Below are positions 18,084-27,403 of a stretch of DNA of 64,000 bases, piece by piece. The stretch covers positions 1-64,000 of the forward strand of contig CALAUA010000012.1 of assembly GCA_937891975.1 (NCBI GenBank), given 5' to 3'. Within the stretch, counting starts at the first letter, position 1. Each line of letters opens with the position of its first letter. Origin of the DNA: an uncultured Bacteroidales bacterium (GTDB lineage Bacteria; Bacteroidota; Bacteroidia; Bacteroidales; Paludibacteraceae). The translations under genes were made by a program, and so were the position numbers. The notes beneath the pieces were generated by a model, which worked only from the letters and a program-made list of their open reading frames with translations, was not told where the DNA came from and searched no databases.

Positions 18084-18115
18084 TTTGCGTATGTCAGAAA
18101 AAAGCACTACCTTTG
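18084..18115 (+). promoter_or_regulatory. Promoter of nusB-yajC-ybbR
   Basis: TTTG at 18084-18087 (extended TTTGCGTATGTCA) and TACCTTTG at 18108-18115, gap 20 nt, 25 nt before the nusB ATG. Confidence 0.9.
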
Positions 18116-18140
18116 CACCATAAAAGCGAACTTATAGATT

Positions 18141-19091
18141 ATGATAAATCGTACATTAGTCAGAACGAAAGTTGTTCAAACACTCTTTGCAATGTATAGC
18201 GGTAGTGATCACACCGCTCTATCTGCACGCAAAATGCTGCTAAATAAATTCTCAAGCACGTACAGTCTGTACATGATGATGCTCAACTTCGCAGATGAAC
18301 TTACCACCTATGCTGAAGAGCAAATAGCAGAAAATGAACGCCGTGCAACCGTACTCCATCAAACGTATAACGCTAATCGCAAATTCGTAAACAACCGTAT
18401 CGCGCAACAGATATTCAATAACCGTCGCGTACGCAACTATATGGAAAACGAACACCTGCGTTGGGATGTCGGCATGTCAGCCATAGAAAGTACATACAAG
18501 AAACTTCTAGAAGCACCCTTCTACAAGGAGTTTATGGAAATTGAAAAACCTACCTACGAGGACGAAAAGAACCTTTGGCGCAAAATATATGGTTCTCTGT
18601 TACTTGAGAGCGAAGACCTCAACGCCGCATTAGAGGAGATGGAAGTAGCACTTGATCAAGAAGGATGGACTGTAGATATTGACATGGTAATCACTTATGT
18701 GATCAAAACACTCAAACGATTCAAAGAAGATGACAGCGATGAATTGCCACTATTAGATATGTTCACCTCTGAAGATGAACTGACCTTTGCCAAAGATCTG
18801 CTACAGTGGAGTATTGAGTGTGCAGAAGAAAACAAGGCACTAATAGCCAACGCCCTACAGAACTGGGAAGCTGACCGCGTAGCATACATGGACCAGATTA
18901 TCCTAATGGTAGCACTCACTGAGATTCGCAAATGCAATGAGATTGCGCTAGAAATCTCTATGAACGAATATATCGAGTTAGCTAAAGAGTACTCAAGCGA
19001 CAAGAGCTATGTATTTATCAACGGCGTGCTTAATCGCATCGTCAACGACTTAAAAGCAGATAATCAACTGTTTAAACTAATTAAAAAATAA
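18141..19091 (+). CDS. nusB: Transcription antitermination factor NusB (long form)
   Basis: A 316-residue NusB protein, about twice the length of the E. coli protein, as is usual in Bacteroidota. The start MINRTLVRTKVVQTLFAMYS and the C-terminal NusB core (IDEVALTEIRKCNEIALEIS-like segment, EYIELAKEYSSDKSYVFINGVL) are diagnostic. It binds boxA RNA with NusE in rRNA antitermination. It is followed after 6 nt by yajC. Confidence 0.93.
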   Translation: MINRTLVRTKVVQTLFAMYSGSDHTALSARKMLLNKFSSTYSLYMMMLNFADELTTYAEEQIAENERRATVLHQTYNANRKFVNNRIAQQIFNNRRVRNYMENEHLRWDVGMSAIESTYKKLLEAPFYKEFMEIEKPTYEDEKNLWRKIYGSLLLESEDLNAALEEMEVALDQEGWTVDIDMVITYVIKTLKRFKEDDSDELPLLDMFTSEDELTFAKDLLQWSIECAEENKALIANALQNWEADRVAYMDQIILMVALTEIRKCNEIALEISMNEYIELAKEYSSDKSYVFINGVLNRIVNDLKADNQLFKLIKK

Positions 19092-19097
19092 AATCCT

Positions 19098-19454
19098 ATG
19101 CTAAATTCAATTTTTTTATTAGCAGCTCAACCAACAACAGCAGCTGCAACTGAGGGAACCGCACAACAAGGTGGCGGTTGGTCATTCTGGATCATGATGA
19201 TTTTAATATTTGTAGTATTCTACTTCTTCATGATTCGTCCACAACAAAAGAAACAAAAAGAGTTGCAAAAACAACGCGATGCCCTTACCAAAGGCAGCAA
19301 AGTAGTTACCGCAGGTGGCATCTATGGCAACGTGAAAGAGGTACAAGAGACAACCTTCCTCATCGAAGTAGCCAAAGATGTAGTAATCAAAGTCGACAAA
19401 GGTAGCGTATATGTAGCTGCCGAAGATGCACAACAACAGCAACAAGCGAAGTAA
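19098..19454 (+). CDS. yajC: Preprotein translocase accessory subunit YajC
   Basis: A 118-residue inner-membrane protein associated with SecDF. A single transmembrane helix (about residues 27-47) is followed by the typical YFFMIRPQQKKQKELQ, and then a small cytoplasmic domain with GSKVVTAGGIYGNV. The tail is Gln-rich. It lies between nusB and the YbbR-domain gene, as in other Bacteroidales. Confidence 0.95.
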   Translation: MLNSIFLLAAQPTTAAATEGTAQQGGGWSFWIMMILIFVVFYFFMIRPQQKKQKELQKQRDALTKGSKVVTAGGIYGNVKEVQETTFLIEVAKDVVIKVDKGSVYVAAEDAQQQQQAK

Positions 19455-19504
19455 GATAGTGTCGCAGAGCGACATGTAACATACAACGCGAAGCAAAAAC
19501 GTGA

Positions 19505-20470
19505 ATGAAATGTACTGAAAACATACGCAAACAAGCCAAGCGAGTATGGCTTTGGCTACTGAGAAAAGACATACTAATCTATGGCTTGTTTGTGGGGTTA
19601 GCATTCATCTTTTGGTGGGGACGAGCCATGTCCTCTCCAAGAGATGTTGTGATACAAGTGCCTCTGGTATACCAACAAATTTCCGACCAAATAGTATTGA
19701 CACAAACACTCCCCTCTACTATTAACATTAAAATTCGCGATAATGGCAAACAATTGCGTCAAATAAAAAAACAAAACATTCACCTACACCTTGACATAGC
19801 ACCTTACATCAAGGCAGAGAAAGGCAACATAACTATTTCAACCGATATTTTAAAACACAAACTACAAGACTTATTGCCTGGCTCTACTGCCATACAACAA
19901 ATAAACCCCGAAGTGATTGCATCAGCATACTATATCCAACAGCAGAAAACTGTGCCTGTGGCAGTAATATCACAACTCACAGTAGCACCACAACACCAAT
20001 TGGTAGGAGAGCCACGAGTAACGCCCAGCCACGTGAATATCTATGGGGTACAAGAGCAAATAGATACTATCGAACAGATACTGACCGATAGTGTGCATGT
20101 TATGGACCTACGAGATTCAATCACGATGACCATTCCGCTTAAGACCACGACGAATGTGCGCGTGCACCCATCACAAGTGTGCGTGACATGGTACGCTGAA
20201 CAATTTACAGAAAAGACTTTCACATTACCCATCAAGCCGCAGGGTATACCTGTGGGAAAACGACTACGTACCTTCCCAACAACCATTGATGTGGTCGTGC
20301 GTGTGGGAATATCGCATTTTGCGCAAGTAACTGCAAACGATCTAAAAGCTGTATGCCACTATCCCACCAAGCCATATGAGACTTTACCAATAGAGATTAT
20401 TACCAATAACCCACATATATCCAATATACGCTTCTCACCCCATCAGGTGGAATATATTGTGGAGATGTAG
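19505..20470 (+). CDS. YbbR-domain (CdaR-like) membrane-anchored protein
   Basis: A 321-residue protein with one N-terminal transmembrane helix (about residues 26-42) and an extracytoplasmic part of repeated YbbR-like beta domains (about 45-320). In Firmicutes such proteins regulate diadenylate cyclase; no cyclase is in this window, so the role here is unclear. Order nusB-yajC-ybbR is the normal one in the phylum. In Bacteroides coaE usually follows; here an aminotransferase gene does. Confidence 0.85.
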   Translation: MKCTENIRKQAKRVWLWLLRKDILIYGLFVGLAFIFWWGRAMSSPRDVVIQVPLVYQQISDQIVLTQTLPSTINIKIRDNGKQLRQIKKQNIHLHLDIAPYIKAEKGNITISTDILKHKLQDLLPGSTAIQQINPEVIASAYYIQQQKTVPVAVISQLTVAPQHQLVGEPRVTPSHVNIYGVQEQIDTIEQILTDSVHVMDLRDSITMTIPLKTTTNVRVHPSQVCVTWYAEQFTEKTFTLPIKPQGIPVGKRLRTFPTTIDVVVRVGISHFAQVTANDLKAVCHYPTKPYETLPIEIITNNPHISNIRFSPHQVEYIVEM

Positions 20471-20488
20471 AAATAAGGAGAATAATAA

Positions 20489-21619
20489 ATGAAGAAGATT
20501 CAAATGGTTGACTTGCAGAGTCAATACCTGCATATCAAGGAAGATATAGACCGCAGTATTCAAGCTGTGATTGATTCGGCAGCATTTATCAAAGGTCCTG
20601 CTGTAATTTCGTTTCAAAAGAACTTGGAACAATATACGGGGGCAAAGCATGTGATTCCCGTAGGCAACGGTACAGATGCACTGCAAATTGCGTTGATGGC
20701 ACTTGGCTTGCAACCAGGCGACGAAGTTATCACCCCTACTTTCACCTTTATCGCAACTGCTGAAGTAGTCGCATTGCTAGGATTGAAGCCCGTGGTTGTA
20801 GATGTAGACTGGGATACGATGAACATCTCGGTGGAGGCTGTTCGCAAAGCCATTACACCACGCACCAAAGCGATTGTGCCAGTACACTTGTTTGGTCAAT
20901 GTGCTGACATGGAAGCACTAATGGCCATCGCCAAGGAGCATAACCTATACATCGTAGAAGATGCGTGCCAGGCTATTGGAGCTGTATATACCTTTGCTAA
21001 TGGGACACAAAAACAAGCAGCTACTATGGGCGATATTGGGTGTACGAGTTTCTTCCCTTCAAAGAACTTAGGTTGCTATGGCGATGGCGGTGCAATCTTC
21101 ACCAACGACGATGAACTAGCAGCCAAGATGCGCGCTATAGCTAATCATGGTATGGTAGTACGCTACTACCACGACACGATAGGCGTCAATTCGAGACTAG
21201 ATAGTATTCAAGCTGCCGTTTTGGATGCTAAATTGCCTCACTTAGATAAATACATAGAAGCTCGTCAAAAAGCCGCAACATATTACGACGAAGCATTCAA
21301 GAACAATTCACATATATTGATTCCTACTCGTGCTGCAAATAGCACTCACGTATTCCATCAGTACACTCTTCGACTAATAGAAGTGAATCGAGAAGCATTA
21401 CGCAATGCGCTAGCAGAGGCAGGTATTCCTGCAATGATATACTATCCTGTGCCATTGCACATGCAAAAGGCATATCAAGACTCTCGCTACAAAAAGGGCG
21501 ATTTCCCCGTGGCAGAACGCCTCGCGAACTGCGTATTGTCGCTACCAATGCACACAGAACTAGATGAAGAGCAATTAGCATATATCACACAAAACGTGTT
21601 AGAAGCACTAAACACTTAA
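20489..21619 (+). CDS. DegT/DnrJ/EryC1/StrS family sugar aminotransferase
   Basis: A 376-residue PLP-dependent aminotransferase that transfers an amino group to a keto-sugar nucleotide. Visible features are VGNGTDALQIALMALGL, the PLP-contacting VEDACQAIGA and the lysine in SFFPSKNLGCYGDGG. It resembles the WbpE/WlbC group making 3-amino sugars, but the substrate cannot be fixed from sequence. It is 18 nt after the ybbR gene. The stop codon lies within a 7-bp repeat (21604-21631). Confidence 0.92.
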   Translation: MKKIQMVDLQSQYLHIKEDIDRSIQAVIDSAAFIKGPAVISFQKNLEQYTGAKHVIPVGNGTDALQIALMALGLQPGDEVITPTFTFIATAEVVALLGLKPVVVDVDWDTMNISVEAVRKAITPRTKAIVPVHLFGQCADMEALMAIAKEHNLYIVEDACQAIGAVYTFANGTQKQAATMGDIGCTSFFPSKNLGCYGDGGAIFTNDDELAAKMRAIANHGMVVRYYHDTIGVNSRLDSIQAAVLDAKLPHLDKYIEARQKAATYYDEAFKNNSHILIPTRAANSTHVFHQYTLRLIEVNREALRNALAEAGIPAMIYYPVPLHMQKAYQDSRYKKGDFPVAERLANCVLSLPMHTELDEEQLAYITQNVLEALNT

Positions 21620-21631
21620 CACTAAACCAAT
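21604..21631 (+). repeat. 7-bp repeat across the aminotransferase stop codon
   Basis: Units AGCACTA, AACACTT, AACACTA, AACCAAT. The TAA stop (21617-21619) is within the array. Confidence 0.7.
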
Positions 21632-21632
21632 C

Positions 21633-23102
21633 ATGAGTACTACCTTATCATTATCACAACAGTTGAAGCAACAACTCAAGTTGTCGCCTGCGCAAATACA
21701 AGCGATGCGCATGTTGGAGTTACCTGCATGTGAATTACAAGCATGTATCAACGAGGAATTGCAAAAGAATCCAGCTTTAGAAGAAGGACAGGAACTTTCA
21801 ATTGATGGTGATTTTGGTGATGTAGATTTGCAAGATGATACCTATAACAATCCTCTACAGAATGAGGACTTTGACTATGACGCCTATGTACAAGATGATG
21901 ACATTCACGAATCTTCATCACCAGTAAATAGTAGTCGTACACACGAAGATATCCCTTTCTCCATGGGAACAAGTTTTGCAGAGTATCTCAAATCACAAAT
22001 CTACCTAACCAAGATGGATAAGCCCGATCGCCATATAGCTAAGTTTGTGGTGGGTAATATAGATGATGACGGCTATTTACGCCGTACAGTAGAAGAATTA
22101 GTGGACGATTTAAGTTTTCGAGAAGGATTAGTGGTCGAAGATGAGAAGATGGCTGATATTGTGGAGCAAATCAAGCAGTTTGACCCTGTTGGAGTAGGAG
22201 CATATGACTTACAAGAATGCTTGCTAATTCAGTTACGACGTAAGCCCCAAACGCCAGAAATTGAAATGGCAACCCAGATTATAGAGCATCACTTTGAGAG
22301 TTTCTCACGCCATCAATTTAATAAGATATTGAGTCGTTTGGAGATTAGCGAAGACCAACTCAAAGAAGCTACTGCTGAAATTATACGTCTCAATCCTCGT
22401 CCAGGTAGTGCATGGATAGGTACAGTAGTGGAGAGGAATCAATCATTAATTATCCCCGATTTTATTGTGGAGCAAGAAGAGGAAGAACTGGTTATCAGTA
22501 TCAATAATGGTAATATCCCTGATTTACATGTATCCGCAGAATATCAGCAGATGATAGAGCAGTATGCACATGTTTCGTCGCAAAACAATGCCCAAATACG
22601 TGAAGCAGCTCGTTTCGTAAAAACAAATGTGGATAATGCAAAGTACTTTATAGATGCTATCCGCCAACGCAATGAAACGATGATGCGCACAATCGAAGTG
22701 CTAGTTGCATTACAACGCGACTTCTTCCTGCAAGGTGATAGCATGTATCTAAAACCACTAACACTGAAAGATGTAGCAGAGCGAACAGGATATGACGTAT
22801 CCACTATCTCACGTACATTTTCCAACAAATACGTGCAAACAGAATTTGGCATATTCCCTATGAAGTTCTTCTTCTCCGATAAGATTGTTAATAGCCAAGG
22901 GGCAGAAATATCTACTCGCGAAATTAAACAAAAATTGCGTGAAGTTGTAGAACAAGAAGACAAAACAAATCCTATTACAGATGACCAATTAGTGGAAATC
23001 ATGCATGAATCAGGCTATCCTATTGCTCGTCGCACCGTAGCAAAATATCGCGAACAAATGGGTATTCCTGTTGCTCGATTACGCCGTCAACTATTAAAAT
23101 AA
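21633..23102 (+). CDS. rpoN: RNA polymerase sigma-54 factor
   Basis: A 489-residue sigma-54. The N-terminal activator region has the Gln/Leu-rich LSQQLKQQLKLSPAQIQAMRMLELP-type stretch. The core-binding region follows, then the HTH with LTLKDVAERTGYDVSTISRTFSNKY in two parts. The RpoN box ARRTVAKYREQMGIP is intact near the C terminus. It directs transcription from -24/-12 promoters with enhancer-binding activators; none is encoded in the window. It is followed after 3 nt by a PAP2-like membrane protein gene. Confidence 0.96.
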   Translation: MSTTLSLSQQLKQQLKLSPAQIQAMRMLELPACELQACINEELQKNPALEEGQELSIDGDFGDVDLQDDTYNNPLQNEDFDYDAYVQDDDIHESSSPVNSSRTHEDIPFSMGTSFAEYLKSQIYLTKMDKPDRHIAKFVVGNIDDDGYLRRTVEELVDDLSFREGLVVEDEKMADIVEQIKQFDPVGVGAYDLQECLLIQLRRKPQTPEIEMATQIIEHHFESFSRHQFNKILSRLEISEDQLKEATAEIIRLNPRPGSAWIGTVVERNQSLIIPDFIVEQEEEELVISINNGNIPDLHVSAEYQQMIEQYAHVSSQNNAQIREAARFVKTNVDNAKYFIDAIRQRNETMMRTIEVLVALQRDFFLQGDSMYLKPLTLKDVAERTGYDVSTISRTFSNKYVQTEFGIFPMKFFFSDKIVNSQGAEISTREIKQKLREVVEQEDKTNPITDDQLVEIMHESGYPIARRTVAKYREQMGIPVARLRRQLLK

Positions 23103-23105
23103 CCT

Positions 23106-23738
23106 ATGCACAAATTACTGAACATACTATCACAGGCATTGAGTATCCTACTCCATCCTATGTTGATGCCATGTTATGGTATGTTGTTGTTTTGCTTTTC
23201 AGGACAACCTTCCATTACAATTCTGCCAAGGGTATATATAATCATTAGCCTAGTAGGAACATTCATATTGACTTTTGCTATCCCTTTTATTCTACTGTTA
23301 TTCATGTGGAAAAAAGGGTATATTGATTCACTACACATTGATAATAGCAAACAGCGAACCACACCTTATATATACACACTTATTTGCTATGGTTTTTGGG
23401 CATATTTTCTACATACCATCTTACTTATGCCCACTTTTATGTTGCTAATCGCCTTAGGGGCTATTGGAGCATTGATACTCGTTACACTTATCAATCAATG
23501 GTGGAAAATATCGGCTCATCTAACAGGTATTGGAGGGTTATTCGGTGGAATATGTAGTTTCTCACTCTACTACTCTACCCTTTCTATAGTACTAATTATC
23601 AGCACACTAGTAATTATTCTGTTGCTCATGTATGCAAGATTGTATCTCAAGGCACATACTTCGATGCAAGTGGTATGTGGATTTATATTGGGAACATTAT
23701 GCACATTTATTCCTACTCTCATTTTGACTTATGCGTAA
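23106..23738 (+). CDS. Divergent PAP2-like multispanning membrane protein
   Basis: A 210-residue protein with about six hydrophobic segments. The pieces SKQRTTPY, KISAHLTGIGGL and ARLYLKAHTSMQVVCG occur in the order and spacing of the three PAP2 phosphatase motifs (KxxxxxxRP, PSGH, SRxxxxxHxxxD). Several catalytic residues are altered: the RP is RTTP, the PSGH is ISAH, and the last Asp is Gln. Activity is therefore doubtful. It is between rpoN and the DUF4105 gene and overlaps the latter by 8 nt. Confidence 0.75.
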   Translation: MHKLLNILSQALSILLHPMLMPCYGMLLFCFSGQPSITILPRVYIIISLVGTFILTFAIPFILLLFMWKKGYIDSLHIDNSKQRTTPYIYTLICYGFWAYFLHTILLMPTFMLLIALGAIGALILVTLINQWWKISAHLTGIGGLFGGICSFSLYYSTLSIVLIISTLVIILLLMYARLYLKAHTSMQVVCGFILGTLCTFIPTLILTYA

Positions 23739-24717
23739 ACTACTAGTTGTCATATTTGTTTGTGTAAGTGCTTTCTGCTCAGCAGCCCAAAGATTACTTA
23801 GTGATAGTGCACAAATCTATTTGCTGACCTGCACTCCTGGCGAACAAGTATGGTCTAAATATGGACATACGGGTATTCGCGTGGTGGATGCCACCAGCAA
23901 ACTAGATATCGTATTTAATTACGGAATATTCAATCTTATGGCAGATGATTTCTATCTCAAGTTTGTACGCGGCGAAACATACTACCAACTCGGTATTGAA
24001 AGTTATCCTTACTTTGAAAAATTCTATAGCAGTATAGGCAGAACAACCTATTGGCAAGAATTGAATCTCACACAAGTACAGAAACAGCAGATATTCGATG
24101 CTCTTTTGATTAACTATCAACCCAAAAATAGATATTATCTCTATAATTTTGTATTTGACAACTGTGCCACACGCCCCTATTATCTAATCAAGAACGCGCT
24201 GCAGGATACAATTGTGTCGTCCTACAAAGGCTATGAGGGCACATCATACAGAGAAGCCATCACCCATTATACTGGTCATAACTCGTGGGTGGACTTTGGC
24301 ATCAACCTAGTCTTCGGTAGCGATGCAGACCAACCTATGAGTAATGAACAACGCTTATTCTTGCCCGAAGAATTGATGAATTACGTGGCAAAAGCACAAT
24401 TGTCGGATGGAACGCCTCTTATTAAAAATCAACATATAGCTCCCTTCCCATTTGCAGAAGTAGCATGGTATGCAAACTGCTGGTGGGGGATTATATTGTT
24501 CATGCTACTTATGCTGGCGCTTTCGATATATGATAGAAAACGTGGTAAACTGACATGGGGCGTTGACTTGACTCTAGGCATCGTATATCTAGTTTTGGTA
24601 GCGTTGGTCGTATTCCTAACATGTTTCTCATGCCATCCCCTTGTTGGATTTAATTGGCGATTACTTTTATTTCCTTTCATTCACGTATGCACACGACTCA
24701 TTTATATACTTCGCTGA
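23731..24717 (+). CDS. DUF4105 domain membrane protein
   Basis: A 328-residue protein with an N-terminal signal peptide (residues 1-19, ending CSAAQ). The DUF4105 domain (about 20-225) has GEQVWSKYGHTGIRV, FNYGIFNL and FDNCATRPYYLI. The three hydrophobic segments after residue 250 are probable membrane helices. The domain contains conserved His, Cys and Asn in the pattern of NlpC/P60-like papain-fold enzymes, so a peptidase or amidase role is possible but not established. It overlaps both neighbours. Confidence 0.85.
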   Translation: MRKLLVVIFVCVSAFCSAAQRLLSDSAQIYLLTCTPGEQVWSKYGHTGIRVVDATSKLDIVFNYGIFNLMADDFYLKFVRGETYYQLGIESYPYFEKFYSSIGRTTYWQELNLTQVQKQQIFDALLINYQPKNRYYLYNFVFDNCATRPYYLIKNALQDTIVSSYKGYEGTSYREAITHYTGHNSWVDFGINLVFGSDADQPMSNEQRLFLPEELMNYVAKAQLSDGTPLIKNQHIAPFPFAEVAWYANCWWGIILFMLLMLALSIYDRKRGKLTWGVDLTLGIVYLVLVALVVFLTCFSCHPLVGFNWRLLLFPFIHVCTRLIYILR

Positions 24718-26168
24718 TCGGTATTCTACTATCTATCAGTTCAATACTTACAGCTCAACCTCGTTTGACCATAATGGTTATGGTGGATGGTATGACACAG
24801 GAGAATCTGACAACAATGCGTCCATTTTGGTCGGCTGGCGGATTGCGCCTACTGAGTGAAGAAGCATTTCAGACTACTGCTTCATTCCCTCACCAAGTAT
24901 ATGGTGGACAAGAAACTACTGCCACACTAATGACTGGTACCACCCCTATGCGCCACAGCATCATGGCTGACCAGTATTTCAGCCGCAATGAGCGCACACT
25001 TTTGCCTATTTTACAAGATAAACAAGTGTCAGGTATTGGTGCCGACATATACATCTCACCTCGTGATATTCTATCAACTACTATCACCGACGAATGGCGT
25101 ATGCTACGTGGTACAGAAGCGCGTATTTATGCCATTGGTTTACAACCCGAAGCTACCATCATAATGGCAGGACATGCAGCCAACGCTTGCTGTTGGTTAG
25201 ATGCTGCATCACTAAAATGGGTAACCAGTTCATTTTATCCAGAAGGATTGCCTGCGGCAGCCGATGATATGAATATGAGCGGACGCATTGATATATTGGC
25301 AGAGCGCGAGTGGAGCCCACGTATGGATATAACGATGTATAACCATCCAACCGAAAAAGAACGTAAACGTGGATTTTCATATCTTAATAAAGAATGCCTA
25401 CTGCAATCGCCTGCAGCCAATACACTGGTGATAGAAATGGCTTTGGCACTACAACAATCGCAAAAACTAGGCACCGACATCACGCCCGATCTACTATTGC
25501 TGCAACTCAACACCCTGTCGCCTAATGCAGAGTCAGATGCTATTGAGTCAGCAGAACAAGAAGATATGTACATGGGAATTAACCAAGATTTGGGATTCCT
25601 AATGGAACAACTCAACAAACGAATCGGCAAAGAAAATTACCAGATACTCGTTGTGGGTCGTCCTAGGAAAGGACATTCTACTACTACATTAGAAATAGCA
25701 AATTTATCAGCTCAGCATTTCAATGTGGATCGTGCAGCTGCATTAACAGGTACTTACTTAATGGCCATTTATGGACACGAACGTTGGGTAGATGGCGGTC
25801 ATGGACCATTCATTTATCTCAATCGAATGTTAATAGAGAAGAAGCGCATGTCACTGGAAACAATCCAACGACAGGTGGCAAACTTCCTTATGGATTTTGA
25901 AGGCGTACAAGTAGCATATCCTATTCATGAAGCAATCACATCCGATGATAAACACTCTATTTATCGCAAACATGCGGGCGATGTGTATTTCCAACTACAA
26001 GATAATTGGCTGTTAGAAACCAATGAAAATATGCCTTTTGACCAAGTGATACAATCAGAACCTGTAGCACCCGTGCTATATTGGTCAGGTACTAGAACTA
26101 CCTTCCCCGAAGGAAAATTGCAAGCCACTGACATCAAATCATTGATTATCAACGGCTCTATTCACTGA
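24687..26168 (+). CDS. Secreted alkaline-phosphatase-superfamily enzyme
   Basis: A 493-residue protein of the alkaline phosphatase / nucleotide pyrophosphatase superfamily. The ATG at 24687 gives a signal peptide (hydrophobic residues 8-20). Metal-site elements are MVMVDGMTQENL at the start of the mature protein, the threonine-rich ETTATLMTGTTPMRHS, which is where the nucleophile Thr sits in PafA-like enzymes, and GHSTTTLEI with GGHGPF near 330-385. Substrate unknown, possibly organophosphate. It overlaps the DUF4105 gene by 31 nt; the upstream TTG at 24654 is less likely. Confidence 0.83.
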   Translation: MHTTHLYTSLIGILLSISSILTAQPRLTIMVMVDGMTQENLTTMRPFWSAGGLRLLSEEAFQTTASFPHQVYGGQETTATLMTGTTPMRHSIMADQYFSRNERTLLPILQDKQVSGIGADIYISPRDILSTTITDEWRMLRGTEARIYAIGLQPEATIIMAGHAANACCWLDAASLKWVTSSFYPEGLPAAADDMNMSGRIDILAEREWSPRMDITMYNHPTEKERKRGFSYLNKECLLQSPAANTLVIEMALALQQSQKLGTDITPDLLLLQLNTLSPNAESDAIESAEQEDMYMGINQDLGFLMEQLNKRIGKENYQILVVGRPRKGHSTTTLEIANLSAQHFNVDRAAALTGTYLMAIYGHERWVDGGHGPFIYLNRMLIEKKRMSLETIQRQVANFLMDFEGVQVAYPIHEAITSDDKHSIYRKHAGDVYFQLQDNWLLETNENMPFDQVIQSEPVAPVLYWSGTRTTFPEGKLQATDIKSLIINGSIH

Positions 26169-26245
26169 CATGAGCGAATCGAGTCATCAACGTATAACCA
26201 TCAAACGGCAAAGCCCACCAACGTGAGCGGAGCAAACAAAGAATT

Positions 26246-26659
26246 ATGATTTTCTACGAACTAAAAATCACTTACACCCGCCAAACAGGCGAGGACAACC
26301 CAAAAGCAGTCAAAGAAACCTACCTCGTAGAGGGATTGACCGTAGCAGATGTGGAAGCACGTTTGCTCGGCGATATACAAAAATACATCTCTGGCGAATG
26401 GGAAACCAAGAGCTGCAAGCAAGTGCAATTCTATGACCTCATTCCTAATCCAGAGGGCGACCAATGGTACAAAGCACGCGTGGAGATGATTACCATAGAG
26501 GATAACGGCAAAGAGAAACGCAAAGCCGTAACTATCTATGTACAAGCGGGTAACATCACAGAAGCGAATAAATCACTTCATCAAGCAGTCAACAACCTTG
26601 ACTGCGAAGTAATCTCTATTACTCGCTCGCCAATCCTCGAAGTATTCCGCGCAGTATAA
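26246..26659 (+). CDS. DUF4494 family protein
   Basis: A 137-residue cytoplasmic protein of the Bacteroidota-specific DUF4494 family. Typical segments are YELKITYTRQTGEDN, YKARVEMITIEDNGKEKR and VQAGNITEANKSL. Function is not known. It precedes the YggS gene by 25 nt, an association seen in related genomes. Confidence 0.88.
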   Translation: MIFYELKITYTRQTGEDNPKAVKETYLVEGLTVADVEARLLGDIQKYISGEWETKSCKQVQFYDLIPNPEGDQWYKARVEMITIEDNGKEKRKAVTIYVQAGNITEANKSLHQAVNNLDCEVISITRSPILEVFRAV

Positions 26660-26684
26660 AACAACACTACACAAGGGCTGCACC

Positions 26685-27398
26685 ATGTTATGCCACATCA
26701 CACAACGTCTTGCTTCTATTCGCGCTACTATCCCTGCTGGCGTAACGCTTGTTTGTGTGAGCAAGTTTCACCCTGCTGAAGCCATTATGGAAGCATATCA
26801 GTGTGGAGAAAGGGACTTTGGTGAGAGCCGTGTACAAGAATTATTGTCAAAGTACGAAACGTTGCCAAAGGATATCCGTTGGCATTTCATCGGACATCTG
26901 CAAACGAATAAAGTCAAACAGATTGTACCATTTGTGCACTTAATCCACTCGGTCGATAGCCTGCGCTTATTGGAGGTTATCAACCGCGAGGCAGAGAAGA
27001 TTCAGCGCCGCGTCAAAGTATTGTTAGAGATACATGTCGCTAGAGAAGATACCAAATCGGGCTTTTCGCCAAAGGATTACACATCACTCATCACTCATAG
27101 TTCATCACTCATCACCAACTACCCTTGGGTGGAAGTATGTGGCGTGATGGGTATGGCGACCAATACGGATGACCAAGCAGAATGGCGTCGTTGTTTTAGG
27201 GAGATAAAAGCCCTCGCCTCTAAACTCTCAACTCTAAACACTAAACAGATTTCCATGGGTATGTCCGACGATTATCTTGTGGCGATAGAAGAAGGAAGCA
27301 ACATGGTACGCATCGGCTCTACCATCTTCGGGTCGAGAGGCTCGACACCCGAAAATAATCGGATTCCCGAATCCCGAATCCCGACTCAAAAAAAGTAA
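26685..27398 (+). CDS. YggS/PLPBP family PLP-homeostasis protein
   Basis: A 237-residue protein of the PLP-binding YggS family, which buffers pyridoxal phosphate. The PLP lysine is in VCVSKFHP (about residue 26); further motifs are FGESRVQEL, WHFIGHLQTNK and SMGMSDDYLVAIEEGSNMVRIG. Three separate 7-bp repeat arrays lie inside the gene. They encode SLITHSSSLITN (27082-27116), KLSTLNTKQ (27223-27250), and the C-terminal RIPESRIPTQ tail (27363-27387). All are in positions where homologues are shorter or variable. The core folds and active-site motifs are intact. Confidence 0.93.
   Translation: MLCHITQRLASIRATIPAGVTLVCVSKFHPAEAIMEAYQCGERDFGESRVQELLSKYETLPKDIRWHFIGHLQTNKVKQIVPFVHLIHSVDSLRLLEVINREAEKIQRRVKVLLEIHVAREDTKSGFSPKDYTSLITHSSSLITNYPWVEVCGVMGMATNTDDQAEWRRCFREIKALASKLSTLNTKQISMGMSDDYLVAIEEGSNMVRIGSTIFGSRGSTPENNRIPESRIPTQKK
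27082..27116 (+). repeat. 7-bp repeat 1 inside the YggS gene
   Basis: Five units: CATCACT, CATCACT, CATAGTT, CATCACT, CATCACC. They encode TSLITHSSSLITN. Confidence 0.88.
27223..27250 (+). repeat. 7-bp repeat 2 inside the YggS gene
   Basis: Units AACTCTC, AACTCTA, AACACTA, AACAGAT, just before the conserved SMGMS motif. The unit is the same family as the repeats in coaBC and at 60104-60131. Confidence 0.75.
27363..27387 (+). repeat. 7-bp repeat 3 at the 3' end of the YggS gene
   Basis: Units ATTCCCG, AATCCCG, AATCCCG, then ACTC. They encode the C-terminal tail beyond the conserved fold. Confidence 0.8.
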
Positions 27399-27403
27399 AA
27401 CAA

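Noticed and set aside
23731..24859. Frameshift between the DUF4105 and phosphatase genes
   Set aside because: The 31-bp overlap is accounted for by a normal signal-peptide start at 24687; both proteins are full length.
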